From Xylanivirga thermophila (GTDB lineage: Bacteria; Bacillota; Clostridia; Caldicoprobacterales; Xylanivirgaceae): a stretch of DNA of 64,000 bases. The notes beneath the pieces were generated by a model, which saw nothing but the letters and a program-made list of their open reading frames with translations, was not told the DNA's origin and did no database searches. Location of the stretch: contig NZ_RXHQ01000011.1 in assembly GCF_004138105.1 (NCBI RefSeq), forward strand, positions 20,940 through 84,939. Reading direction: 5' to 3'. Below are positions 18,384 to 27,400 of this stretch, in pieces. Made by a program: the position numbers and the translations under genes. Each line of letters begins with the position of its first letter. Position 1 is the first letter of the stretch.

Positions 18384-20204
18384 TTATTTTCTACCGTACA
18401 GCGGTCCATAGTTTGAACAAGCTCTAAAATCAGCACCTTCTAAATCATTTGTACCAAATGAATACCAAGCCGATGGTCTGAAGATTCTATTTTCAGATAC
18501 ATTATGCATGCTAACTGGTATTCTAAGCATGGAAGCCAATGTAATAAGTTTATCCCCTATATGCCCATAGCTTATTGCTCCATGATTTGCACCCCAGCTG
18601 TTCATTACCGAATATACATCCTTAAAGGCACCTTTGCCAGTCAATATGGGAGTAAACCAGGTGGTGGGCCAAGTAGGATCTGTACGTCTATTTAATATAT
18701 CATGTATATCCTCTGGCAGATCTATAGTATAACCCTCTGCTATCTGAAGCACAGGCCCCAAACCTTTAATGAGGTTTACCCTAGACATGGTAACCGGCAT
18801 ACCTCCTTTTGTTAAAAAGTTTGATGAAAATCCACCCCCACGAAAATACTCACGTATAGCAGGCCGCCATCTTGTGCCATCAAGACACTTACCTACTTCA
18901 TTAGGTGTTATTTCCCAGAATGGTTTCATTACCGGCTCATCTTTTGTTGTCTGCTCTCCTGTTGCATCAAGAGCAGCTGCACCTGAGTTTATCAAATGTA
19001 TAAATCCTTGTGCTGCCATGCCATCAAGTTCCTTGCCAGTTACTCTCTTCACAGCCTCAGGGCTCCAATAAGTCCTTACGTCGGCAAATATCTGAGCTCT
19101 ATCTGAAACTAAATGGCCAAAAAGCATTGCAATTCCATTTAAACAGTCATTTTCAGTAGCTACTAAAAAAGGCTCCCTTATACCATTCCAATCAAATGAC
19201 GAATTGAGGATAGCCTCTAAGAAATCACCATTTGGAAAATGATCTGTCCATTGTCTTTGACCTTGAAAACCTGCTAAAATAGCATTATGTCCAAGTGCTT
19301 CCTCTTCAAACCCCATCTCAGCTAGTTTTTTATTGCCTGCCATCAAATCTTTGGCTATCATAGCCATCTTAACTACAAACTCCCATTCCCAATCTTTTCT
19401 TTCACTAGAAGACTGCATATGTGGTTTATTGTTATCCTTACCCTCTATGCAATTTTCTTTCGTCCATGCAAGGGCTCGTTCAAATTCTTCCTTATCATAT
19501 ATTCCTTCATCTATACGCCTTATAAATTCAGTAAGGTCTATTGATTCAAAACGCATACCAAGATAGTCTTCCAGAAAATCAGGGTCTACCATAGAACCTG
19601 CTATACCCATAGCAACACTGCCCATTTGGAGATATGATTTTCCCCTCATTGTTGCAGCAGCCAAACCTGCCTTTGCAAATAGCAGCAATTTTTCCTTTAC
19701 ATCACTAGGAATCTCAGCATCATCTGCTTCCTGAACATCCTTACCGTATATACCGAAAGCAGGAATACCCTTTTGATCATGGGCAGCCAATGCAGCTGCA
19801 AGATATACCGCACCTGGTCTTTCAGTACCATTAAATCCCCATATCGCCTTCGGTATTAAAGAATCCATGTCAAGTGTTTCAGCACCATAGCACCAACAGG
19901 GAGTAACTGTTATAGATACACCCACTCCCGCCCTGGCAAATTTTTCAGCAGTTTGAGCAGCCTCAGATACTCCACCTATGCAGGTATCGGCAATAACACA
20001 TTCGACTGGTAAGCCATTTGCATGTTTGAGGTTGTGCTCAAGTAAATCCGCAACTGATCTGGCCATCCTCATTGTCTGTTCTTCCAAGGATTCACGAACA
20101 CCCCTCCGTCGACCGTCTATAACTGGCCTTATCCCAATTTTAGGCATACTACCTTTAAACCTATTCTCTAGCCCACTTAACCTCATCCCTTTAATATTTG
20201 CCAT
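18384..20204 (-). CDS. fucI: L-fucose isomerase
   Basis: 606 residues, as in FucI. Isomerises L-fucose to L-fuculose (and D-arabinose). Family marks are [19 protein letters not shown] at the N terminus, VTPCWCYG, the [12 protein letters not shown] segment, and conserved acids (metal site) in TENDCLNG and FADVRTYW. Follows the aldolase in the same direction; 31 bases apart, with AGGAG site. Part of the block kinase - DeoR - aldolase - isomerase. Confidence 0.95.
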   Translation of the reverse strand: MANIKGMRLSGLENRFKGSMPKIGIRPVIDGRRRGVRESLEEQTMRMARSVADLLEHNLKHANGLPVECVIADTCIGGVSEAAQTAEKFARAGVGVSITVTPCWCYGAETLDMDSLIPKAIWGFNGTERPGAVYLAAALAAHDQKGIPAFGIYGKDVQEADDAEIPSDVKEKLLLFAKAGLAAATMRGKSYLQMGSVAMGIAGSMVDPDFLEDYLGMRFESIDLTEFIRRIDEGIYDKEEFERALAWTKENCIEGKDNNKPHMQSSSERKDWEWEFVVKMAMIAKDLMAGNKKLAEMGFEEEALGHNAILAGFQGQRQWTDHFPNGDFLEAILNSSFDWNGIREPFLVATENDCLNGIAMLFGHLVSDRAQIFADVRTYWSPEAVKRVTGKELDGMAAQGFIHLINSGAAALDATGEQTTKDEPVMKPFWEITPNEVGKCLDGTRWRPAIREYFRGGGFSSNFLTKGGMPVTMSRVNLIKGLGPVLQIAEGYTIDLPEDIHDILNRRTDPTWPTTWFTPILTGKGAFKDVYSVMNSWGANHGAISYGHIGDKLITLASMLRIPVSMHNVSENRIFRPSAWYSFGTNDLEGADFRACSNYGPLYGRK

Positions 20205-20235
20205 AAAAACACTCCTATCTATTTCAATTTAAAGC

Positions 20236-20928
20236 TTATTTATGTTCTTCAATAGAAAAAGCAGGATGCCTTCCTGGTAAATTCATCTGTTTTCTTATGC
20301 TATAAAGGGCTTTCACCTTTTCTTCGTCTAAAACATTAGCATCACCCAACAATTCACATATAAATGTTATCTTGGCATAAAACTCTAACGACTCCATTCT
20401 AAAGAATGCACCCTCCAAATCTGAGCTATATGTAAGGGCACCATGATTCTCAAGAAGCATGGCATCATAATCCTGTAAGTACTTTGATATTGCATCCGGT
20501 ATTTCTTCAGTGGACGGCGTACCATATTTTGCTACAGGCACCTCCCCTAATAATATAACCGACTCTGGAATAAGAGGTTTATCAAGTGGTTTATTCATTA
20601 CTGCATATGCAGTTCCAAAAGGTGGATGGGCATGCACTACTGCATTTACATCAGGTCTTTCCTCATACACTCTAAGATGCATTTTTACCTCTGAAGAAGG
20701 TCTATTTTTACCATTTGTCTCTAAAACCTCTCCTTTTAGATTGATCTTACATATCATATCAGGTGTCATAAAGCCCTTGCTAACCCCTGTAGGAGTACAC
20801 AATATTTCGTCATCTCCCAACTTTACTGATATATTACCATCATTAGCTACTACAAAGCCCCTATCATAGACTCTTTTCCCTATTTCACATATTTGCTCTC
20901 TTATTTTATCCTCATCAATAATACTCAT
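20236..20928 (-). CDS. fucA: Class II aldolase, L-fuculose-phosphate aldolase type
   Basis: About 230 residues. Zn-dependent aldolase: GNISVKLG, SSEVKMHL (catalytic-type Glu), VVHAHPPFGTA (two His ligands) and LLENHGALTYS (third His). It would split fuculose 1-phosphate (or rhamnulose 1-phosphate) to DHAP and lactaldehyde. The frame extends to GTG 20934, but ATG 20928 is eight bases from AAAGGTG. Its own promoter and operator precede it. L-ribulose-phosphate epimerase is the alternative, less likely beside FucI. Confidence 0.9.
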   Translation of the reverse strand: MSIIDEDKIREQICEIGKRVYDRGFVVANDGNISVKLGDDEILCTPTGVSKGFMTPDMICKINLKGEVLETNGKNRPSSEVKMHLRVYEERPDVNAVVHAHPPFGTAYAVMNKPLDKPLIPESVILLGEVPVAKYGTPSTEEIPDAISKYLQDYDAMLLENHGALTYSSDLEGAFFRMESLEFYAKITFICELLGDANVLDEEKVKALYSIRKQMNLPGRHPAFSIEEHK

Positions 20929-20961
20929 ATACACATCACCTTTTATTAATATTTGTTTTGT

Positions 20962-21014
20962 TGTTTTTATGTTGGTTTATATACTATTGTACACACAAAG
21001 CAAAAATAGTGCAA
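20962..21014 (-). promoter_or_regulatory. fucA-fucI promoter with DeoR-type operator
   Basis: Minus-strand -35 TTGCAC (21014-21009), 17-base spacer, -10 TACAAT (20991-20986). Just downstream (plus-strand 20962-20973) is TGTTTTTATGTT, which recurs exactly in front of the kinase gene at 23296-23307. It is the probable operator of the DeoR regulator encoded next door. Confidence 0.78.
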
Positions 21015-21055
21015 TATTATTTCTTAAATATCTTTAATTTATAATATACTTTTTA

Positions 21056-21817
21056 TCAGCTGTATATAATATTCACATTCCTATCCTGACAAAACTGTTC
21101 CCATTCAGGAGATAATTTTTTATCGGTAAATATCGAATGTATGTTATCAAATTCCGTGATATTTACAAAGGAAACTATATCAAACTTGGTACTATCAAGA
21201 AGCAAAAATGTCTTTTGCGCTCGCTCTACCATGGCTTTCTTTATATAAGCCTCCATCTCACTGGATTCCAATATACCTTTATTCATATTTATGGCCTTGC
21301 AGGACAATATCGCCTTATCTACATAATAGCTTTTAATAGCCTTTTCCGACAAATATCCTACAAAGGAAAGGGAAGAACTTCTAAGATCGCCCCCTGTAGA
21401 TATAGTCCTTATATTTTCTGCATTATTCAATTCTAAGAGCATGCTTAACGAATTGGTTATAACGGTAATATTTTTCTTTTCCTTTATATACTTTGCAAGC
21501 TGTAGGGCCGTAGAGCTGGAATCTATCATCAAGGTATCACCATCCTCTATAAAGCTTGATACCTTTTGTGCTATCTTCTGCTTAGCCTCTATATTGGTTA
21601 TTTCGCGCACATCAAAGGGCAGATCCATACTAGTATTCTCATTGAGCACAGCGCCACCATAACTTCTCTTTACCAGCCCCTCCCTCTCTAACTTTTCTAA
21701 ATCCCTTCTTATGGTCTCCTCTGTCACATCAAACTTTTTACTAAGATCCGATACCAAAACGCTTTTTCCATCCTGCAGTATGGTCATTATCTCCCGTCTT
21801 CTTTCAATAGCAAGCAT
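21056..21817 (-). CDS. DeoR-family transcriptional regulator of the fucose block
   Basis: 253 residues. N-terminal winged helix (residues 1-55): ERRREIMTIL, SVLVSDLSKKFDVTEETIRR, EGLVKRSYGGAVL. C-terminal DeoRC sugar-phosphate sensor (about 75-235) with SSSTALQLA and NSLSMLLEL. Expected inducer is a sugar phosphate such as fuculose 1-phosphate. It lies between kinase and aldolase, 15 bases after the kinase stop, GGAGG start at 21817. The shared operator sequence upstream of both flanking transcripts supports local regulation. Confidence 0.9.
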   Translation of the reverse strand: MLAIERRREIMTILQDGKSVLVSDLSKKFDVTEETIRRDLEKLEREGLVKRSYGGAVLNENTSMDLPFDVREITNIEAKQKIAQKVSSFIEDGDTLMIDSSSTALQLAKYIKEKKNITVITNSLSMLLELNNAENIRTISTGGDLRSSSLSFVGYLSEKAIKSYYVDKAILSCKAINMNKGILESSEMEAYIKKAMVERAQKTFLLLDSTKFDIVSFVNITEFDNIHSIFTDKKLSPEWEQFCQDRNVNIIYS

Positions 21818-21832
21818 CCTATACCTCCTTAT

Positions 21833-23257
21833 TTATTTAATAGTTTCATATGTTTTTCGCTCAAATGAGCGTGAAATGATCTTCCTACCTTCCTCTATAT
21901 TATCTATATAACTATTTGCTAAAAGCTGTATGGCAGCATTTCCAAGGGCTGAAGCCTCTATAGGCCCTGCTATTACTTCCTTTCCTGTTGACATGGCAGT
22001 AAGTTCACATAAAAGCTCGTCCTGAATACCTCCTCCTACCATGTTTATGCCTTTTATCTCTTCTCCCGCCACCTCTTCCAATTCAAATATAGTATTTTTG
22101 TATTTATCTACCAACCCATTATATGCTGCAATAGCAATCTCTCCAAGTCCTTCCGGCTGTCCCTGATCATGTTCCTTGCAAAAAGAAACTATCCCATCTA
22201 TCATATTCCCCGGTGTCATAAATCTGGAAGATGCCGGATCAATGCAAAACGCTTTACCATGTGCCTGGCGAGCAGCCGTTACAATATCACCAAAGGACAC
22301 CTCATATCTGGTAGCACTCCATTCTTTTCTAAGCTGCTGAATCACCCATAAGCCATTTATATTTTTCAAAAGTCTAATAGTATCCCCTACTCCCCCTTCA
22401 TTAGTAAAATTATACTGTAATGATTTTTCCGTAATAACTGGCTCATCCCGCTCAAGTCCCAGCAAAGACCAGGTACCACAGCTTAAATATGCACTTCTTT
22501 TATCTTTTAAGGGTGTACCACATACAGCTGATGCAGTATCATGACTTCCAACAGCTATAACAGGTATATCCTTAAGTCCCACCTCATCTGATACATCTCC
22601 CCTTAGATATCCATAAATCTCTCCCGGATGTATAACATGTTGAAAAATATGATTTGGAAGACCTAACTCTGATATTATTTCTCGATCCCAACGCCTTGAA
22701 CTAGCATTAATAAGCTGAGATGTGGAGGATATGGTATATTCATTATGCTTTTCACCGGTTAGATAATAATTAAATAGATCTGGCATAAAAAGCAATGTAT
22801 CTGCATTCTCCAAACTCACAGGTCTTACAACTTTGTCGGAATATAATTGATATATGGTATTTATGGGCATTTTCTGAATACCAGTTCTTTTATACAGCTC
22901 ACTAAATGGTAATATTTCATCTACTTTGTCCATTATTCCTTCTGTTCTATCATCCCGATAATGAATAGGTGCTCCAATTAGATTATTATCCCTATCCAGC
23001 AAGCCATAGTCTACTCCCCACGTATCAATGCCTATGCTTGTAATATTCTCTCCGTGCTTAGAAGCTATCTTTAAACCTCTTAATATTTCATAATATAACC
23101 TAAAAAAATCCCAGCAGTATCTCCCGCCTACCCTTACTGGCTCATTTGGAAACCTATATACCTCATCAAGTTTTATAGAGGAACCATCAAAATTTGATAG
23201 TATAACTCTGCCACTGGAGGCTCCAAGATCCACAGCTATGCAACTAACAATATCCAT
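21833..23257 (-). CDS. rhaB: FGGY kinase, rhamnulokinase family (probable fuculokinase role)
   Basis: 474 residues. ATP-dependent ketose kinase. Features: VDLGASSGRV phosphate-1 loop, SIGIDTWGVDYGLLD with the catalytic-type Asp, GSHDTASAV adenosine/phosphate-2 region, and MVGGGIQDELLC. The sequence family is RhaB, but it sits with FucI and FucA and no rhaA/rhaD, so it probably phosphorylates L-fuculose or serves both deoxy-sugars. GGGAGGAG precedes ATG 23257. First gene after the opp terminator. Confidence 0.9.
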   Translation of the reverse strand: MDIVSCIAVDLGASSGRVILSNFDGSSIKLDEVYRFPNEPVRVGGRYCWDFFRLYYEILRGLKIASKHGENITSIGIDTWGVDYGLLDRDNNLIGAPIHYRDDRTEGIMDKVDEILPFSELYKRTGIQKMPINTIYQLYSDKVVRPVSLENADTLLFMPDLFNYYLTGEKHNEYTISSTSQLINASSRRWDREIISELGLPNHIFQHVIHPGEIYGYLRGDVSDEVGLKDIPVIAVGSHDTASAVCGTPLKDKRSAYLSCGTWSLLGLERDEPVITEKSLQYNFTNEGGVGDTIRLLKNINGLWVIQQLRKEWSATRYEVSFGDIVTAARQAHGKAFCIDPASSRFMTPGNMIDGIVSFCKEHDQGQPEGLGEIAIAAYNGLVDKYKNTIFELEEVAGEEIKGINMVGGGIQDELLCELTAMSTGKEVIAGPIEASALGNAAIQLLANSYIDNIEEGRKIISRSFERKTYETIK

Positions 23258-23295
23258 ACAAACTCTCCTCCCAATATCTTATATGTTGTTTGTTC

Positions 23296-23325
23296 TGTTT
23301 TTATGTTTATTCTTTTATTATTATA
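23296..23325 (-). promoter_or_regulatory. Kinase promoter region with DeoR-type operator
   Basis: Minus -10 TATAAT at 23325-23320 with a weak -35, followed by operator-like TGTTTTTATGTT (plus-strand 23296-23307) identical to that at 20962-20973, in the same T/G-rich context with TTTGTT just beside it. Confidence 0.65.
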
Positions 23326-23360
23326 ACATATTCGATTGGTTTTGTTTATATGTATATAAA

Positions 23361-23399
23361 AAAAACAGCATGCCCGGTTTCTTGAGCATACTGCTTTTT
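23361..23399 (-). terminator. Terminator of the opp operon
   Basis: Stem AAGCAGTATGCTC / GGGCATGCTGTT with one G-U pair, then a run of eight Ts on the minus strand, directly after the oppF stop. Confidence 0.85.
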
Positions 23400-23400
23400 A

Positions 23401-24369
23401 TCATTTATTATATAAATAACAAGCTACAAAATGACCTCCACCTTGATCTACCAGTTCAGGTGCTTTTTCCTTACATATTGGCATTGCATGTTTGCAACGA
23501 CTTGCAAACTTACAACCTGCAGGAGGATTTATGGGACTCGGTACATCCCCCTCCAATAATATCCGTTGCCTACTACGCTCAATATCAGGATCAGGTATGG
23601 GAATTGCCGACATAAGAGCCCCAGTATATGGGTGCATAGAATTTTTATATAGCTCTGCACTCGGTGCCATCTCTACTATAGATCCTAAATACATAACGCC
23701 TACACGATCACTTATATGTTTTACCATGCTAAGATCATGGGCAATAAATAAATAGGTAAGCTTTAGATTTCGCTGTAGTTCCTCCAATAAGTTTACTACC
23801 TGAGCCTGTATTGATACATCAAGAGCTGATATGGGCTCATCACATATTATAAGCTTTGGCTCTATTGCAAGCGCCCGTGCTATGCCTATACGCTGTCTTT
23901 GACCACCACTAAATTCATGCGGAAAACGATTGGCATGCTCCTGATTTAAACCTACAAGGCCTAGAAGTTCATAAATTCTCTCTTGCCGTTCTTTACCTTT
24001 ATAAATATTATGAATATCTATACCTTCTGCAATTATATCTCCTACGGTCATTCTCGGATTTAAAGAAGCATATGGATCCTGAAAAATCATCTGGACATCC
24101 TTGGTATAATCCTTTGCCTCCCTTTTATTTAGCCTGCTTATATCTTTTCCCTCGTAATATATTTCACCACTGGTAGCTTCATATAGCCTTGTAATAGTAC
24201 GGCCAGTGGTAGATTTACCACAACCACTTTCTCCTACCAGACCAAAGGTTTCACCCTTATCTATATAAAAGGATACATCATCAATCGCCTTTAATACTTG
24301 TCCCGATCCCACATTAAAATACTTTTTTAAATTTTTTACTTCTAATAGATGTTTTACTGAATTACTCAT
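23401..24369 (-). CDS. oppF: Oligopeptide ABC transporter ATPase OppF
   Basis: 322 residues. ABC ATPase with Walker A GLVGESGCGKSTTGRT, signature EFSGGQRQRIGIA, Walker B LIICDEPISALD, and a C-terminal oligopeptide domain with cysteines (PAGCKFASRC and the later C-K-E / C-Y-L) that in the Opp/Dpp family bind an Fe-S cluster. It energises peptide import with OppD. Overlaps oppD by eight bases. Last gene of the operon. Confidence 0.93.
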   Translation of the reverse strand: MSNSVKHLLEVKNLKKYFNVGSGQVLKAIDDVSFYIDKGETFGLVGESGCGKSTTGRTITRLYEATSGEIYYEGKDISRLNKREAKDYTKDVQMIFQDPYASLNPRMTVGDIIAEGIDIHNIYKGKERQERIYELLGLVGLNQEHANRFPHEFSGGQRQRIGIARALAIEPKLIICDEPISALDVSIQAQVVNLLEELQRNLKLTYLFIAHDLSMVKHISDRVGVMYLGSIVEMAPSAELYKNSMHPYTGALMSAIPIPDPDIERSRQRILLEGDVPSPINPPAGCKFASRCKHAMPICKEKAPELVDQGGGHFVACYLYNK

Positions 24370-25381
24370 TTTTTATACCCCCTACTGGTCTTTCAACTTT
24401 TGGAGCATTAGGATGCATGAGCCAACATGCTGCAGTATGGGTATCCGAACACTTTGTTACCTCAGGCTGCTGCTCTTTGCAAATGATCATAGCATGCTTG
24501 CATCTATCAGCAAAAGGACAACCTTGAGGCGGTGATAATAAATCCGGCGGTGTACCTGGAATAGGAACCAATGCCTTTTTCTCTTCCATATCAAGTCTTG
24601 GCACTGACTCTAAAAGCCCCCAGGTATATGGGTGCATTGGATCATAAAATATATCCCTTAAAGTACCTGATTCTACCACCTTACCTGCATACATTACATT
24701 CACTCTGTCAGCTATATCTGCAACTACTCCCAAGTCATGAGTAATAAGGATGATGGCTGTACCCGTTTTTTTCTGAATATCTCTCATTAAATCTATTATC
24801 TGCGCCTGTATGGTAACATCCAATGCAGTTGTAGGTTCATCTGCAATAAGAAGATTAGGATTACATGCTATAGCCATAGCTATTATTACCCTCTGACGCA
24901 TACCACCACTGAACTGATGGGGATAATTATTTGCCCGTTTTTTTGGATTAGGTATCTGCACCAAATCCAATAATTCTATCGCCTGCTTTGCGGCTTCTTT
25001 CTTAGAAACTTTTTTATGTTTTACAATAACCTCAGATATCTGCTGCGATATGGTCATAGTAGGGTTCAATGATGTCATAGGATCCTGAAATATCATCCCA
25101 ATTTGTGAACCCCTTATATCATTCATCTGCCTTTCATTCAAAGTAGTAATCTCTTTGCCTTCCAGCAGAATGCTTCCTTGTTTTATTTTGCCTGGAGGTG
25201 ATGGTATAAGCTTCATAAGAGAATTTACCGTTACACTCTTACCAGAGCCTGATTCACCAACAATGGCCAATGTTTCACCTTTATCAACATAAAAATCTAC
25301 TCCACGTACTGCCTGTACCTCCCCTGCGTAGGTATAAAAAGAAACATGAAGATCGTTTACTTCTAATAAATGTTCTGACAT
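24362..25381 (-). CDS. oppD: Oligopeptide ABC transporter ATPase OppD
   Basis: 339 residues. Walker A IVGESGSGKSVTV, signature QFSGGMRQRVIIAMA, Walker B LLIADEPTTALD, H-loop LITHDLG, and C-terminal cysteines QGCPFADRC as in OppF. Frame extends to GTG 25387, but AGGTGG is seven bases from ATG 25381. Works as heterodimer with OppF; in the operon oppA-B-C-D-F. Confidence 0.93.
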   Translation of the reverse strand: MSEHLLEVNDLHVSFYTYAGEVQAVRGVDFYVDKGETLAIVGESGSGKSVTVNSLMKLIPSPPGKIKQGSILLEGKEITTLNERQMNDIRGSQIGMIFQDPMTSLNPTMTISQQISEVIVKHKKVSKKEAAKQAIELLDLVQIPNPKKRANNYPHQFSGGMRQRVIIAMAIACNPNLLIADEPTTALDVTIQAQIIDLMRDIQKKTGTAIILITHDLGVVADIADRVNVMYAGKVVESGTLRDIFYDPMHPYTWGLLESVPRLDMEEKKALVPIPGTPPDLLSPPQGCPFADRCKHAMIICKEQQPEVTKCSDTHTAACWLMHPNAPKVERPVGGIKNE

Positions 25382-25392
25382 ATACACACCAC

Positions 25393-26307
25393 CTAACTCC
25401 GTAACTTTGGATCAAGGGCATCCCTTAACCCATCGCCTAGTATATTAAATGAAAGCATGGTCAAGCATATCATTATAGCAGGGAATGCAAGCATCCACGG
25501 ACGCTCCACTACTTGTCTGATGCCATCACTAGCCAAACTACCCCAACTTGCATTGGGAAGTTTTATACCCAAACCAATATAGCTCAAAAAGGCCTCACTG
25601 AATATCGCTCCAGGGATATCCATGGTCATCTGCACTATCATAACTCCCAAAATATTTGGAAATAGATGCTTGGTTATTATCCTCCAAGGACTTGCACCTA
25701 ATGCCTGGGCAGCTAATACAAATTCCTGATTTTTAAGCTGTAGTATCTGACCCCTCACCAGTCTTGCCGTACCCACCCAGCCAGTTATTGACATGGCCAA
25801 AATAAGGGTAAATTCACCTGGTTCTAATACTATCATCAAGAGAATAACTATTATCATATAGGGAATAGCATACAGTATATCAACTATACGCATCATTATA
25901 TTATCAACCTTACCTCCAAAGTAACCTGATATACCACCATATATCATACCCACCACTATATCGATCAACGCGGCAAAAAAGCCTATACGAAGGGATACTC
26001 TAGCTCCCATCCAAACTCTAACAAACAGATCTCGACCAAGATCATCTGTTCCAAACCAGTGCTCTGAACTAGGAGGGCTGAACACAGCAGCATAATCCTG
26101 ATCTGAAAACTTGTAAGGTAGCATATGGGGACCTATAATAGCCATCAATATCATGGCAGCCAATACACATAAAGAAAACATTGCTGCCTTGTTGGATTTT
26201 AATCTTCTCCATGCATCTTGCCAGTATGTCATACTAGGCCTTAATATTTTTTCACTGTGGGCTATATCCATATCTACTGGTTTAAATTTTTCTAGTTCTA
26301 TCGCCAC
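25393..26307 (-). CDS. oppC: Oligopeptide ABC transporter permease OppC
   Basis: About 304 residues. N-terminal cytosolic stretch, then membrane segments with the large external loop and the EAA loop (QALGASPWRIITKHLFPN) that docks the ATPases; C-terminal NILGDGLRDALDPK is the OppC end. The open frame reaches TTG 26334, inside oppB, but GTG 26307 has AAGGAG ten bases before and leaves a short gap after oppB. Inner-membrane channel subunit. Confidence 0.92.
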   Translation of the reverse strand: MAIELEKFKPVDMDIAHSEKILRPSMTYWQDAWRRLKSNKAAMFSLCVLAAMILMAIIGPHMLPYKFSDQDYAAVFSPPSSEHWFGTDDLGRDLFVRVWMGARVSLRIGFFAALIDIVVGMIYGGISGYFGGKVDNIMMRIVDILYAIPYMIIVILLMIVLEPGEFTLILAMSITGWVGTARLVRGQILQLKNQEFVLAAQALGASPWRIITKHLFPNILGVMIVQMTMDIPGAIFSEAFLSYIGLGIKLPNASWGSLASDGIRQVVERPWMLAFPAIMICLTMLSFNILGDGLRDALDPKLRS

Positions 26308-26314
26308 TTGATGT

Positions 26315-27244
26315 TCACTCCTTCTTTTTGGCAAGTGTTATTCTTGGGTCTATAACGCCATATAAAATATCAACTATAAGATTCATAGTAATTAATATAA
26401 TTGCATAAAACAAAGTAAGTCCCATTATGAGTGTATAATCACTTTGGTTAACACTATTTACAAAGTGCACACCCAATCCCGGAATACCGAATATATTCTC
26501 CACTACAAAAGTACCTGTCGTTATTCCTGCAACCAATGGACCTAGTATAGTAACAACAGGTAAAATGGCATTTCTTATTGTATGTCTCCATACTACAGCT
26601 CTATTAGACAGTCCTTTGGCCTTTGCAGTTTTTATATAGTCCTGACTTAATACATCTAACATACTAGTACGCATCATGCGTGCCATCAGAGCCAAAGTAC
26701 CAAGTCCCAATGAAAATGAAGGTAATATGGTCTGTTTAAATTCACCCCATCCCGCTACTGGCAATATCCTCCATTTAACACTAAATATATACTGTATTAT
26801 ACCGCCTATTATAAAGCTAGGCACTGAAACACCAATAACTGCTATTACCATAGCAACATTATCCCAAGCCTTTCCCCTGTGTGTAGAGGCTACAATACCC
26901 AGAAGCAATCCTGCTATCACAGCAAATATAAGTGCACGTAGACCTAAAGATGCTGAAACAGGAAAATTATCCTTTATTATCCCCTTTACACTTCTATTAG
27001 GTTGAAGCATGGACATGCCCAAGTCACCCTTCAATACATTTTTCATATACTTGACATATCGCACATATACCGGCTGATCCAATCCATATTTCTTATTCAA
27101 GTTTTCCTGAATAGCCTTTGGTATAGGTTTTGTGCCGATAAAAGGCTTGCCGGGGAGCCTGTTTGCAAGTATAAAGGTAAGGGTTGAAATAACAAATAAA
27201 GTAATTATTGCATATAATATACGCTTTAGAATGTACCGTTTCAA
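26315..27244 (-). CDS. oppB: Oligopeptide ABC transporter permease OppB
   Basis: 309 residues. Six membrane segments; the N terminus KRYILKRILYAIITLFVIST is the OppB signature, the conserved loop KYGLDQPVYVRYVKYMKN follows, and AKAKGLSNRAVVWRHTIRNA is the EAA coupling loop. TTG start at 27244 after AGGAGGTG. The intergenic hairpin at 27304-27368 separates it from oppA. Confidence 0.93.
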   Translation of the reverse strand: MKRYILKRILYAIITLFVISTLTFILANRLPGKPFIGTKPIPKAIQENLNKKYGLDQPVYVRYVKYMKNVLKGDLGMSMLQPNRSVKGIIKDNFPVSASLGLRALIFAVIAGLLLGIVASTHRGKAWDNVAMVIAVIGVSVPSFIIGGIIQYIFSVKWRILPVAGWGEFKQTILPSFSLGLGTLALMARMMRTSMLDVLSQDYIKTAKAKGLSNRAVVWRHTIRNAILPVVTILGPLVAGITTGTFVVENIFGIPGLGVHFVNSVNQSDYTLIMGLTLFYAIILITMNLIVDILYGVIDPRITLAKKKE

Positions 27245-27303
27245 GCCTTGACACCTCCTAGATTTTTATGATATTTTATCAATATTTTTACATAGCAGTT
27301 ATA

Positions 27304-27368
27304 ATACGCATAGAAGGTATATACAACATGTTGCATATACCTTCTACGTATATAATTACTATGCGTAT
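27304..27368 (-). promoter_or_regulatory. Nested hairpins between oppA and oppB
   Basis: A perfect 10-bp inverted repeat ATACGCATAG (27304-27313) / CTATGCGTAT (27359-27368) encloses a second stem, AGAAGGTATAT (27312-27322) / ATATACCTTCT (27335-27345), with CAACATGTTG at the tip. No T-run follows, so it looks like an mRNA stabiliser or partial attenuator that raises oppA over oppBCDF rather than a full terminator. Confidence 0.65.
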
Positions 27369-27400
27369 AGTTACAATTTATAATTTTAACTCTTTCTTCA

